From Flavobacterium sp. Root420 (GTDB lineage Bacteria; Bacteroidota; Bacteroidia; Flavobacteriales; Flavobacteriaceae): a stretch of DNA of 64,000 nt. Positions 37,063 to 45,364 of the stretch are shown piece after piece. A model generated the notes under the pieces. That model was not told where the DNA came from, searched no databases, and saw nothing but the letters and a program-made list of their open reading frames with translations. The position numbers were made by a program, and so were the translations under genes. Position 1 is the stretch's first letter; every line of letters starts with the position of its first letter. The DNA lies in assembly GCF_001427905.1 (NCBI RefSeq), contig NZ_LMEF01000023.1:412687-476686 (forward strand), given 5' to 3'.

Positions 37063-37815
37063 TTAAAAAGATTTAGGATTTTTTTTAAACAAGCCTCTAT
37101 TATATTTTACTACATCCTGATGAGAAGGATAAGATGGCAGCGAAAGATCAATAATAGTCTTATCTCTTAACAAAGGTGCTTCTTCTTTTACAGCATCAAA
37201 AAGTGCCTGTTTTAATTCTTCTGCAGTAAGTTCAGTACAATAAGCTGGCGTTCCTGGCTGATGTCTCCAGGATTCAGAAAGATTTCCAGAGTCAACTGCA
37301 TCAAAACCGGCATCATTAATTAATCCTTCAATTGTTTTTTTTGCCTCTGTATTATAACCTGCAACAGCCATTGCTATTCTGTCTTTAGCACCAGGTTCTT
37401 TTCCTCCGTTTGCTAATGTTTCTGCCAATAAATTGTTGAAGGCTTTGATTACTCGTCTTCCTAGTTGCTCAGACACCCAGACACTTTCTACTTTTCCCTT
37501 TTTGATCTCTTCGATATCGGCATCACGAAAAGGATAATAGTTTGATGTATCAACCACAATTACATTTTCCGGAACGTTAGCAAATAAATCTTTGGGCAAA
37601 GTTGGGATTGCTATTGTCGGTACTGACAAAATGATGACATCTACATCTTTTACGACATTTTCTATTGTTGCTGGTGACGCACCTAATTCTTCAGCGCGAG
37701 CATTTAGCTTATCAGCATCACCTGAATTATTGACCTTTACTCTGTGACCGGCGGCCACCATTTTTTTTGCGATTGTACCGCCTATTGCGCCGGTACCAAT
37801 TATTCCTATATTCAT
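37063..37815 (-). CDS. F420-dependent-NADP-reductase-like oxidoreductase, paralog 3
   Basis: 250 residues: Rossmann start NIGIIGTGAIGGTIAKKM, family motif SWRHQPGTPAYC near residue 185, and a C-terminal extension like paralog 1 (LLRDKTIIDLSLPSYPSHQD). It is 33 bases downstream of the flavin monooxygenase, so the pair is probably co-transcribed and the reductase may act on the same substrate path. Confidence 0.86.
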   Translation of the reverse strand: MNIGIIGTGAIGGTIAKKMVAAGHRVKVNNSGDADKLNARAEELGASPATIENVVKDVDVIILSVPTIAIPTLPKDLFANVPENVIVVDTSNYYPFRDADIEEIKKGKVESVWVSEQLGRRVIKAFNNLLAETLANGGKEPGAKDRIAMAVAGYNTEAKKTIEGLINDAGFDAVDSGNLSESWRHQPGTPAYCTELTAEELKQALFDAVKEEAPLLRDKTIIDLSLPSYPSHQDVVKYNRGLFKKNPKSF

Positions 37816-37848
37816 TTTATGTATATTTTATTTGTTAATAATTTAAAT

Positions 37849-39177
37849 TTACACTCGTGGATCAATTCCGTACTGATCCGGAGCTCCAACATGTTCACGT
37901 AACGTTTTGCCTTCGTATTCTTTATGGAAAGGACCACGCTCTTGCAAAATCGGAACTACCTTATCCACAAAGGCATCAATTCCGTCTGCATTTACATCTG
38001 GTGAAATCCAGAATCCATCTGCTGCTGCTCCTGCTTCAAACCAAGCCTGCATGTGGTCTGCCGCTTCCACACCAGGACCTATAATTACAGGATGATAATC
38101 TATGACACCGTGGGCAAGAATATCACGAAGACTCCAGCCTTCCTTAGCAATTTTTAAAGCATTAGGAGAACGAGGATCATAACGGGATGGACGTGCTGTG
38201 TTCAGTTGCGCTTTTAAGAGTGGCTCGTTCATTCGGGAAGGATCAATTGGAACACCCAACATCTGCTGAAGGTAGTCAACTCTTTGCGTAAGCGATTGCC
38301 CTCCTAATTGTATTCTCCGGTCAAGTGCCGTGCGTCTGTCTTTGGCAATGGTGGTCATTAGTCCGGCAATGTATTTGATTTCATCAGGATCACGTCCGTA
38401 TCTTTTTGCCGCAGCTCTAAATAAATTACGCTGAGCTCTTGCATCTTCAATGGTAAATACAGCTCCTATAACCACATTGGCAAAACGCCCTGCCAATTCG
38501 TGTGCATTAGGACTGCCGCCGGCGTGAAAGATAATAGGCTGCCCTTGCTCCGAAGGAGGAATGTAAAGAGGACCTCTTGAACCGACATATTTGCCTTGTA
38601 AGTTAATTGGAAGAATTTGATCTTTTTTTGCAAACTGTCCACTCTGTTGATCGTGTATCCAAGCATCTTTTCCCCAGCTGCCCCAGAGTGACTGAATGAG
38701 TTGAATAGTCTCGTGTGCACGGCCATAACGATCTTCGCTCGACGGAATTCTTTTTCCGTAGTTGGCAGCAACATCTTCGCCGCTTGATGTAATCGCATTC
38801 CAGCCAGCCCTGCCGTGGCTCATAATGTCCAAAGCCTTAAATTGTCTGGCCAAATTAAAAGGTTCATTAAATGTGGTTGATCCAGTGGCAACCAATCCAA
38901 TATATTGCGTTTCTCTTGCCACGGCTGCGAGGGTCATCATGACATCAAGATTAAAAACGGGAGATTCGGTTGCTATATCCGTCATCACTGTGCCGGGACC
39001 ATCCGGCAAGAATAAAAATTGAAATTTTCCACGCTCTGCAGCCTGAGCTTGTTTTACACGGGCATCAAAACTCGTATAGCTTTCGGGATCAACACCTGGC
39101 ATACGCCAGGCTCCCGATTGAGATCCATATCCATTTCCTAGATGAAGCCCAATAAGCATTTTTCCGGCAACATTCAT
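37849..39177 (-). CDS. NtaA/DmoA-family FMN-dependent monooxygenase (LLM class)
   Basis: 442 residues of the luciferase-like flavin monooxygenase superfamily: LIGLHLGNGYGSQSGAWRMP at the start, HGRAGWNAITSS near residue 120 and FHAGGSPNAHELAGRFANVV near 220. Relatives such as nitrilotriacetate and dimethylsulfide monooxygenases need reduced FMN from a partner reductase. It is divergent from the HxlR regulator, with an operator between them. Downstream on the same strand are reductase paralog 3 and the SDR. Confidence 0.9.
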   Translation of the reverse strand: MNVAGKMLIGLHLGNGYGSQSGAWRMPGVDPESYTSFDARVKQAQAAERGKFQFLFLPDGPGTVMTDIATESPVFNLDVMMTLAAVARETQYIGLVATGSTTFNEPFNLARQFKALDIMSHGRAGWNAITSSGEDVAANYGKRIPSSEDRYGRAHETIQLIQSLWGSWGKDAWIHDQQSGQFAKKDQILPINLQGKYVGSRGPLYIPPSEQGQPIIFHAGGSPNAHELAGRFANVVIGAVFTIEDARAQRNLFRAAAKRYGRDPDEIKYIAGLMTTIAKDRRTALDRRIQLGGQSLTQRVDYLQQMLGVPIDPSRMNEPLLKAQLNTARPSRYDPRSPNALKIAKEGWSLRDILAHGVIDYHPVIIGPGVEAADHMQAWFEAGAAADGFWISPDVNADGIDAFVDKVVPILQERGPFHKEYEGKTLREHVGAPDQYGIDPRV

Positions 39178-39205
39178 AATTTAAAAATTTTGATTAATTC
39201 TATTG

Positions 39206-39213
39206 CAAAATTA
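39206..39213 (-). promoter_or_regulatory. Promoter -7 element TAATTTTG for the monooxygenase
   Basis: On the minus strand TAATTTTG fits TAnnTTTG, 28 bases upstream of the ATG at 39177. The operator at 39224-39256 covers the place where the -33 element should be. Confidence 0.5.
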
Positions 39214-39223
39214 ACCAAAATTA

Positions 39224-39256
39224 CTTTCCTTTGTATAGTGCTTTCCCAAAGGAAAG
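39224..39256. promoter_or_regulatory. Candidate HxlR operator, perfect inverted repeat
   Basis: CTTTCCTTTG (39224-39233) and CAAAGGAAAG (39247-39256) are perfect 10-base complements 13 bases apart, in the 97-base spacer between the divergent monooxygenase and HxlR genes. It is ideally placed to repress both. Confidence 0.7.
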
Positions 39257-39274
39257 CGAAATAAACAATTTGCA

Positions 39275-39625
39275 ATGTCAAAAAAGAAACCATACTGCGA
39301 GTGCCTCAATACCGTAAAACCTGTAAGGGACACGCTAGAAGTAATTAATGGGAAGTGGAAATTATCCATTATTATTTCAGTAGGTGTAGGCAATAGCCGA
39401 TTTACAGAAATTCAGGAAAGTATTCCTGGACTAACACCAAAAGTTCTTTCTAAAGAACTTAAGGAACTTGAGCAGCACCAATTGATCAAAAGAGTCATAA
39501 CAAACGATTATCCGGTCAAAGTAACGTATAGCCTGGAACCCTATGCCGATACTTTAACACCAATTATTTATGCTATGAAAGATTGGGGATTAAACCACAA
39601 GAAGAAAATTTTTCAGGAAAGTTAA
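39275..39625 (+). CDS. HxlR-family winged-helix regulator
   Basis: 116 residues: CECLNTVKPVRDTLEVINGKW at the start, then the winged helix with RFTEIQESIPGLTPKVLSKELKEL, typical of HxlR proteins that sense reactive electrophiles or quinones. The near-N-terminal cysteines (CEC) could be the sensor. It is divergent from the flavin monooxygenase and very probably regulates it. Repeat A5 starts 21 bases after its stop. Confidence 0.92.
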   Translation: MSKKKPYCECLNTVKPVRDTLEVINGKWKLSIIISVGVGNSRFTEIQESIPGLTPKVLSKELKELEQHQLIKRVITNDYPVKVTYSLEPYADTLTPIIYAMKDWGLNHKKKIFQES

Positions 39626-39646
39626 TTCGTCAAAAGTTTAAATTGC

Positions 39647-39817
39647 ATCAATCCCCAACAGGACATCAAAACCAAATTTATAAAGCCATTAAAAGACAAA
39701 CACTAAACATAGTAAGCCAATCTCTTCAAATCTTCCATAAAATTTATAGAAATTTGTCCCGTCGAGGTCACAAACAAGCCAAATGGCGCCAATTGAAGAC
39801 AATTGACGCCATTTTTT
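39647..39817 (+). repeat. Class A repeat copy A5 with terminator
   Basis: Body 39647-39771 with internal hairpin ACTA-AACA-TAGT. The terminator stem AATGGCGCCAATTG / CAATTGACGCCATT has one C-A mismatch, an AAGA loop and a T-run to 39817. It directly follows the HxlR gene and could serve as its terminator. Reverse-strand and forward ORFs here are artefacts of the repeat. Confidence 0.87.
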
Positions 39818-39977
39818 ATATAACCTTCTTATTTTTATTAGTCAAAAAACAGGGCTCCTCCAGCAGCCCTAGCCCCGATAGCAGTGGAAATCCTTTTGTG
39901 CCGGAGTTCGGCACAAAAGATTGTAACGAATAGTGGGAAGAGCTCCAAAAAACAATATCAAACCTAAAAAACTAATA

Positions 39978-40125
39978 TTAAATACCTTTTACTTTGATAT
40001 AGGTTTCATCCAATCTCCAGCTTGCCCCCACTTTGACCTTTCTCTTCTTCATCTCTGATTCAATGAAAGATGTAAACTTATAAACCCAGCGTTGGATTCT
40101 GGCACAATCACAATCACAGCCCTAA
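39978..40125 (-). pseudogene. IS6-family transposase fragment
   Basis: Minus-strand translation gives about 45 residues containing RIQRWVYKFTSFIE, then GASWRLDETYIKVKG with the first Asp of the DDE triad, followed at once by a stop. This is the diagnostic centre of IS6/IS26-type transposases. No other part of the gene is left. Confidence 0.75.
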
Positions 40126-40401
40126 CCCTCATTATTTATCCAACATCCTGATAACCTAAAGTAAACCTAAGCTTAAAATATACTGCCTGCAGAATGATAG
40201 AATTGGATAGCAATGACCTTTCGTATTCATTTTTCGATGGGTTTAAAATTCTAAAGATAAAAGTTATTGATGCAACAGGACCCCCTTTAGCTGCAAGCAT
40301 AAAACCCGTCATGGATATTATTTCGGTGCGATAATTAAAATGTATATTTACACCAGCAATCCGTACTTTTTTTTTATCTGTTATCCAACCAAAACCACTA
40401 C

Positions 40402-42321
40402 ATGAATTTTATTACTCTAAAGCTTTCCAAAGTACTTCCTGCCTTATTGCTTTTCATTCTCTCATTGCATTGCACGGCGCAGCATTCCAAAGAGGAACTG
40501 CTCACTTTAACTAGTAAAAAGGATCTGACTTTAGAACAAAAGGTGGAGTATCTGTGCGAACTGAGCTGTCATTTTAGAAGAACTGATACAATCAAAGCAT
40601 ATCAGTATGCGCAGTCAGCACTTACAGCAGCACGAAATGAAGAAGCTCTGGATCAGCAGGCCATTGCGTATGAAGCCCTGGCGGATGTTGCGAGGTATCA
40701 GGACAATGTACCTTTGCAGGTAAAATATGCAGATTCCAGCTATCTGCTGGCCGTTCGTTCGCGGGATCCTAAGGCTATTGCATACGCAGGTTATGCCATT
40801 GCCTACAGACACGAGGCCGTTGGCATTACAGATAAATATATCTACCATATGCTTAAATCGCTCGCTTATTTTGAAAAACAGAAAATAAGATACGACAAAC
40901 TGGTAAATGGATATGAAAATCTGGGGGCCAGTTTCAGCGACAATAATGATTTGAAATTCAGCCGGAAATACAATAAAAAAGCATTGGAATTAAGTTATGA
41001 AAGCCACAATGCGATTAATATTGCCAATGCTTCGACCAGTTGGGCACTATTTCTTGTAAGGAGCGCAGAGCAAAAGTCCCCTGCAGACCCGAAGCTTTTA
41101 AAAATCGCTGAGTCTTATTATTTAAAAGCTATTTACTTGTTTGAAAAAGAGCAGAAAAAAGGCACTATCAACGCCTCATACGGCAGGACCTGCCTGAATT
41201 TGTCAAACCTTTATCTATACCACTTTTTTGAATCGCAACCAGACAAAACTTTATTCTATCTGAACAAAGCAAAACAGGTATGCATGAAGATCAATGTTCC
41301 TGTACAGCTCATGGTGATGTACGGACAGCAGGCACAGTTCTACACCAATTTAAGTGACATACCGAATATTGAAAAAGTATTGCAGAACATTGAGATGATC
41401 ATTGCAAAAAATCCGACTGTTAACTCCAGATACCGTGCCCTTCTCTATAAAAACTACATGGATCTCGCCGAGCTTAAAAATGATTTTAGCGCCTATAGAA
41501 AGTATTTCGAACAGTATGACAAAGCAGTCAGGGTTATGACCGAAAAGGAAAACCGAGCCAAAGAGTACAATGCTTCGGTGCGATTTGAAACTGAAAAAAA
41601 ATCACAGCAAATTGCAATGCTGCAGGAAAACCTTTCATCACGCCAAAAAATCAACTACCTTTTTACTGCACTTTTAATTTTTGTATTTTTTACCTTTTTA
41701 TTTATGCTGCGCTCCTACCATTACCGCCAGAAATCCTATATAAAAAATAACCTGCTGCTTCAGAAAGCAAATGAAGAGGCAATACTTTTATCTAAAATTA
41801 AAGAGGAAGAAACAGTTATTGCCGTATTGGAATCGGAGCTTATGGAGAAAGAACTTCGCATTGCCCTTCAGGAGAAAAAATGGAATGAAGAGCAAAATAA
41901 TAAGCTGCAACAGAAATTAATGACCAATAATCTTCAGCTGGACAAGAAAAATGAAGTTTTAAAAGACATTAAAACTAAATTATCTGAAATGAAAGCAGAA
42001 AAATATGCTGATATTAATACGCTTGCCAAAACAATAGATAGAAGCATGGAAGTAGACGAGGAATTTGAATTATTAAAAACAAGCCTCGAGAATACAAATC
42101 CGGTCTTTTTCTCAACGTTAAAAGAAAAAGCATCCGGCACACTTACCAAACTTGATTATAAATATTGCGGTTATATCAAATTAGGACTAAGTACTAAAGA
42201 GATTGCCAATCTAATGAATATTGAGCCACAAAGTATGCGAATGGCCCGATATCGCATCAAACAGAAATTAAATCTGGACCGTGAAACAGATTTGGATTCT
42301 TATATTACATCTTTAGAATAA
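40402..42321 (+). CDS. TPR sensor with membrane helix and LuxR-type HTH
   Basis: 639 residues: a signal peptide (ending near HCTAQ), tetratricopeptide-like helices to about 400, one membrane helix near 418-435 (YLFTALLIFVFFTFLFML), a long coiled coil (about 445-560) and a C-terminal LuxR-type helix-turn-helix (KYCGYIKLGLSTKEIANLMNI). The layout is that of Bacteroidota periplasmic-sensor transcription factors. The following genes 42458-44282 encode envelope proteins and are candidate targets. A near-consensus TATATTTA lies about 50 bases upstream of the start. Confidence 0.88.
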   Translation: MNFITLKLSKVLPALLLFILSLHCTAQHSKEELLTLTSKKDLTLEQKVEYLCELSCHFRRTDTIKAYQYAQSALTAARNEEALDQQAIAYEALADVARYQDNVPLQVKYADSSYLLAVRSRDPKAIAYAGYAIAYRHEAVGITDKYIYHMLKSLAYFEKQKIRYDKLVNGYENLGASFSDNNDLKFSRKYNKKALELSYESHNAINIANASTSWALFLVRSAEQKSPADPKLLKIAESYYLKAIYLFEKEQKKGTINASYGRTCLNLSNLYLYHFFESQPDKTLFYLNKAKQVCMKINVPVQLMVMYGQQAQFYTNLSDIPNIEKVLQNIEMIIAKNPTVNSRYRALLYKNYMDLAELKNDFSAYRKYFEQYDKAVRVMTEKENRAKEYNASVRFETEKKSQQIAMLQENLSSRQKINYLFTALLIFVFFTFLFMLRSYHYRQKSYIKNNLLLQKANEEAILLSKIKEEETVIAVLESELMEKELRIALQEKKWNEEQNNKLQQKLMTNNLQLDKKNEVLKDIKTKLSEMKAEKYADINTLAKTIDRSMEVDEEFELLKTSLENTNPVFFSTLKEKASGTLTKLDYKYCGYIKLGLSTKEIANLMNIEPQSMRMARYRIKQKLNLDRETDLDSYITSLE

Positions 42322-42408
42322 TGGCAGGCTATATTTAGCGTTCTTGTAGATAGAAAATATATGCCCAAAAAACGTTATGTAGATAGTTTGTATATGCCCT
42401 TATTGTTA

Positions 42409-42435
42409 TTTGACAACTCAATAGATGTAGTTTTG
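42409..42435 (+). promoter_or_regulatory. Promoter-like pair TTTG / TAGTTTTG
   Basis: TTTG (42409-42412) and TAGTTTTG (42428-42435, exact TAnnTTTG) are 15 bases apart, slightly closer than the usual 17-23. They lie 22 bases before the ATG at 42458. Confidence 0.45.
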
Positions 42436-42457
42436 AATTGAATTTAAAACTAAATCA

Positions 42458-42790
42458 ATGAACAAGAAAACATTATCGATCCTTTCGTATATTACAATAA
42501 TCGGATGGATTATCGCTTATGTAAATTACAACAAATTAACTGTAAAAGATTCTTTAACCCGATTCCATCTTAAACAGGGATTAGGAATTGCAATCTTAGG
42601 TATACTATTTGCAGTTGCTCTAACTATTATTGCTGTTATTGTACCCACTCTTGCAAGTATTTTAAGTTTATTACAGCTTGGTATTTTGGTGTTATGGATT
42701 ATGGGAATCATTAATGCTAACAATGAGCAGGAAGTTCCTGTACCTGTAGTAGGAAAATTATTTACTGACAAATTTGACTTCATTAAATAA
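42458..42790 (+). CDS. Small membrane protein, DUF4870/Tic20-like
   Basis: 110 residues with a short first helix (SILSYITIIGWIIAY), the charged loop FHLKQGLG, and two strong helices (GILFAVALTIIAVIVPTLASILS and LQLGILVLWIMGIINA), ending in KLFTDKFDFIK. The HLKQGLG loop and terminal lysine-rich tail are typical of DUF4870-like proteins. Function unknown. A short hairpin (CAGTATGA...TCATACTG near 42803-42830) follows. Confidence 0.75.
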   Translation: MNKKTLSILSYITIIGWIIAYVNYNKLTVKDSLTRFHLKQGLGIAILGILFAVALTIIAVIVPTLASILSLLQLGILVLWIMGIINANNEQEVPVPVVGKLFTDKFDFIK

Positions 42791-42858
42791 AATTATTTAG
42801 CCAGTATGATCGAATAGTTCATACTGGCTTTCTGTCATTTAACCATAAACCGTTACTT

Positions 42859-43620
42859 ATGAAAACCAGTTACTTACTTGGAATCTTGCTTCTCTTCTCT
42901 AATCTGATAAACAGTCAGGTTATAGATAATAAAATACAGGGGTACTATCAAGCAGGGTCTGATTCTAATATGTATTCATTTTTTGAGTTTGATGGCGATG
43001 GTAAAGTAAATATCGCCGGCTTGGGGACCGGTGATTATTTTACCAAGGCAGACTCCCTTATTATCTATCCGGATAAAAGCATTTTTAAATTTAAAATAAA
43101 AGGGAAGACGCTGTTAGGAGTTTCGAGCTGGGTTGAAAATAAAACCTGGGTCAGAAAAGATACTCTAACCACAGATAATAGAAAAGATGCCGCCGTGTCT
43201 CAAAATAAAGCAGCTTTATTATATGAATATTATAAGCTTACCGGCACTTCCAAAGCACTTGATTTTATGCTGGCTGAGAAAATTAAGGACTCTTATACCG
43301 AAAAAATCAGCGTGCTGTGCAATAAAGGACTTGGAAAAGCCTGTCTGGATTATTTCGGAATACTTTTAATTCAGGATCAGGGATTGGGATCTCTCTTGAA
43401 ACCTGAAAAAAATAAAAAAGTAAAACCTGCTAATAAACAGCTCATTGCTTTGGGAAATAAAATTATTGCACAAGGTGAACCGGAAGGCTACACTGTATTG
43501 GGTTCTTATTATTACATTCTGGGAGACCAAAAAAAGGCAGAAGAACTGTGGAATACAGGAGCAGATAAGGGTAGCCAGAAATCGGCAATGGCCTTGTTTC
43601 AACTAGAAATAGGTCAATAA
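42859..43620 (+). CDS. Secreted hypothetical protein with Sel1/TPR-like C-terminus
   Basis: 253 residues with a signal peptide (MKTSYLLGILLLFSNLINSQ). The N-terminal half looks like a small beta domain (IQGYYQAGSDSNMYSFFEFDGDGK). The C-terminal half is helical and ends in EGYTVLGSYYYILGDQKKAEELWNTGADKGS, which resembles one Sel1/TPR unit. I do not recognise the family. It lies in a run of envelope genes downstream of the TPR/LuxR sensor. Confidence 0.65.
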   Translation: MKTSYLLGILLLFSNLINSQVIDNKIQGYYQAGSDSNMYSFFEFDGDGKVNIAGLGTGDYFTKADSLIIYPDKSIFKFKIKGKTLLGVSSWVENKTWVRKDTLTTDNRKDAAVSQNKAALLYEYYKLTGTSKALDFMLAEKIKDSYTEKISVLCNKGLGKACLDYFGILLIQDQGLGSLLKPEKNKKVKPANKQLIALGNKIIAQGEPEGYTVLGSYYYILGDQKKAEELWNTGADKGSQKSAMALFQLEIGQ

Positions 43621-43742
43621 AAATAAGCATGGTACAATTTATACTAAGCATCATGCTGTTTATGAGTCAGTTTGTCTATAACCTATTATACTAAATAGTT
43701 GATTACAGCTGCTTACAAATTCACTATACAAATACCATCCAA

Positions 43743-44282
43743 ATGAAAACAAAGACACTCCTTCTTGTCGCTTTGGTGTTTCTTATCTTTCAATCCTGTA
43801 AAATGGAAAATACGCCCGAGGAGTATTTCGATATTACCACACTGAACACGAACATTTTCTTTGAGTTTGGCTCCGGGGATTTTAAAAGAATGCAGCAGGA
43901 TAAAAATGGAGGCCAACTCATGGCTTTTGATGATAAAAACACTTTTGTTGCCAAATCATATGAGGATCATATTCTTCGATTTAAAATTCCATATCTGCAA
44001 CAAGCAATAGAGAAAATTAAAGATTTAAAACCCACAGATGAAACGGCTCCTATGATTAACGCCTCGCTGGATCTCTTTAATTTCGTAAAAAAGAAATACC
44101 AAACCGACTATCTTGAAACAGCGCGCCTGCTGGACCAGAAAGTGTCAAAGGAAGAAATTGACAAAGCTATTTTAAAAATAGATACCGATAATGCACGTGA
44201 ATTTGCCCGCAGGTATAAAAAATTACGGGATCTGGCACTTCCATATGCTGCAAAACACGGAATCCAAGTGAAAAATTTTTAA
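43743..44282 (+). CDS. Hypothetical lipoprotein
   Basis: 179 residues with lipobox FQSC (lipidated Cys near residue 19). The rest is largely helical with many Lys/Glu (AIEKIKDLKPTDETAP, EEIDKAILKIDTDNAREFARRYKKL). No known domain recognised. Anchored to a membrane, probably facing the periplasm. Last gene of the small envelope cluster. Confidence 0.65.
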   Translation: MKTKTLLLVALVFLIFQSCKMENTPEEYFDITTLNTNIFFEFGSGDFKRMQQDKNGGQLMAFDDKNTFVAKSYEDHILRFKIPYLQQAIEKIKDLKPTDETAPMINASLDLFNFVKKKYQTDYLETARLLDQKVSKEEIDKAILKIDTDNAREFARRYKKLRDLALPYAAKHGIQVKNF

Positions 44283-44376
44283 ACTATCCTACTACCCCAT
44301 TTAGAATATCAGAGCTTGTTTACAGTAAAAAAACGCATGCAGCTTAGTATTATGAAAATTTTGGAATAGGTAACAT

Positions 44377-44515
44377 TTTTGCCACAAAAGTCAAGGTAAT
44401 TTTAACAATATTCAACACTTTAAGTTTTTTGAAAAATCGTGTCACATGGTTATTTAGAAAATATAATTCCAGCAATATCAGGTTAAAAAAGTTAGGTTCG
44501 ACGCTAATATATTCC
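44377..44515 (+). repeat. Class C repeat copy (diverged)
   Basis: Contains GCCACAAAAGTCAAGG, then CTTTAAGTTTTTTGAAAAATCGTGTCACA and a tail with CCAGCAATATCAGG and TTCGA, matching copies at 54.2 and 54.9 kb. Just downstream (44521-44545) is a short tandem array of AAAGAAAT units. No ORF. Confidence 0.5.
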
Positions 44516-44564
44516 ATCATAAAGAAATAAAGAAATAAAGAAATTAAAAGTTATACAATTTTAA

Positions 44565-44731
44565 ATCAATCCCCAACAGGACATCCAAACCAAATTGTTC
44601 AAGCCCTACAATGACATCTTTTTACCAGTAGTAGGCCAATCTTTTCAAATCTTCCATAAAATTTATAGAAATTTGTCTGGTCGAGGTCACTCTTAAAAAA
44701 AAGTTAAAACGAAAGTTTTAGCTTTTTTTTT
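44565..44731 (+). repeat. Class A repeat copy A6 with terminator
   Basis: Body 44565-44690; the end reads GTCTGGTCGAGGTCAC with two changes from consensus. The terminator is different again: AGTTAAAAC (44702-44710) / GTTTTAGCT (44715-44723) with a GAAA loop and nine Ts. It sits between two plus-strand units, the only copy whose right neighbour is on the plus strand. Confidence 0.85.
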
Positions 44732-44886
44732 GGCCTTTTCCTATCTATTTAACCAGTTAATACCTCTAAAAATAATGGTTTGGGTGTCCTATAGAGTTGT
44801 CCTTATTGGATTCAAACCGCTTCCAAAGCCTGTAAATATGATACTTGTAGAAATTCCTTATCTTTATATTAACAATAATTTACGTT

Positions 44887-45054
44887 TATGGAATCTCAAG
44901 AAGAAAAGGTCAAAGGAAAATTACACCCTCAGAAGACTCAAAAAAATGCTTAATGATGAAGGAATCAATATTACTTTGGAATAAGCTGTAGAAATTTTGA
45001 GTTTCTTAAAAAAAAATGGCAAATGCTGTAGTAATAATTTTTTTTAATGAAAAA
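44887..45054 (+). pseudogene. Broken gene for a small helical protein
   Basis: ATG at 44887 starts MESQEEKVKGKLHPQKTQKN and stops soon after. The neighbouring frame continues with KKMLNDEGINITLE, meets a stop, then EAVEILSFLKK-like and, after another shift, MANAVVIIFFNEKDKDL. Joined, these make one plausible protein of about 55-60 residues with two frame changes and one stop, so it is probably a decayed gene. Function unknown. Confidence 0.45.
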
Positions 45055-45364
45055 GACAAAGATTTGTAAACATGAATCACATAATAATTTACGTAGCTGA
45101 ATGGTCTATTTTTTTTTAGAATTAAAAGGACTGTAATGCAAAAACTGTTATAGACATGTTCAAATATAAAACTTGCTTCAGTAAAGTTATTTACTCTATA
45201 TAAAATAAAGCAGGATATTATTGGATGTGTTGGCTTGGCTTGTGCTCTGAATTTTGCTTAAAAATTCAGTTAGGAATTTTTATTTGTAATCTTTTATTAT
45301 AAATTTACGCAACTGTCGCAAAGGGCAAACCGTTAGTTAGAATTCAATAAAAAATCAAAAAAAA

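Noticed and set aside
33313..37815. True F420-dependent reductases
   Set aside because: The family name is historical. Nothing in the window indicates F420 synthesis, so only NADP binding is claimed.
39583..39933. 116-residue plus-strand ORF after HxlR
   Set aside because: It overlaps the HxlR end and repeat A5 and its terminator, and its composition is that of translated repeat.
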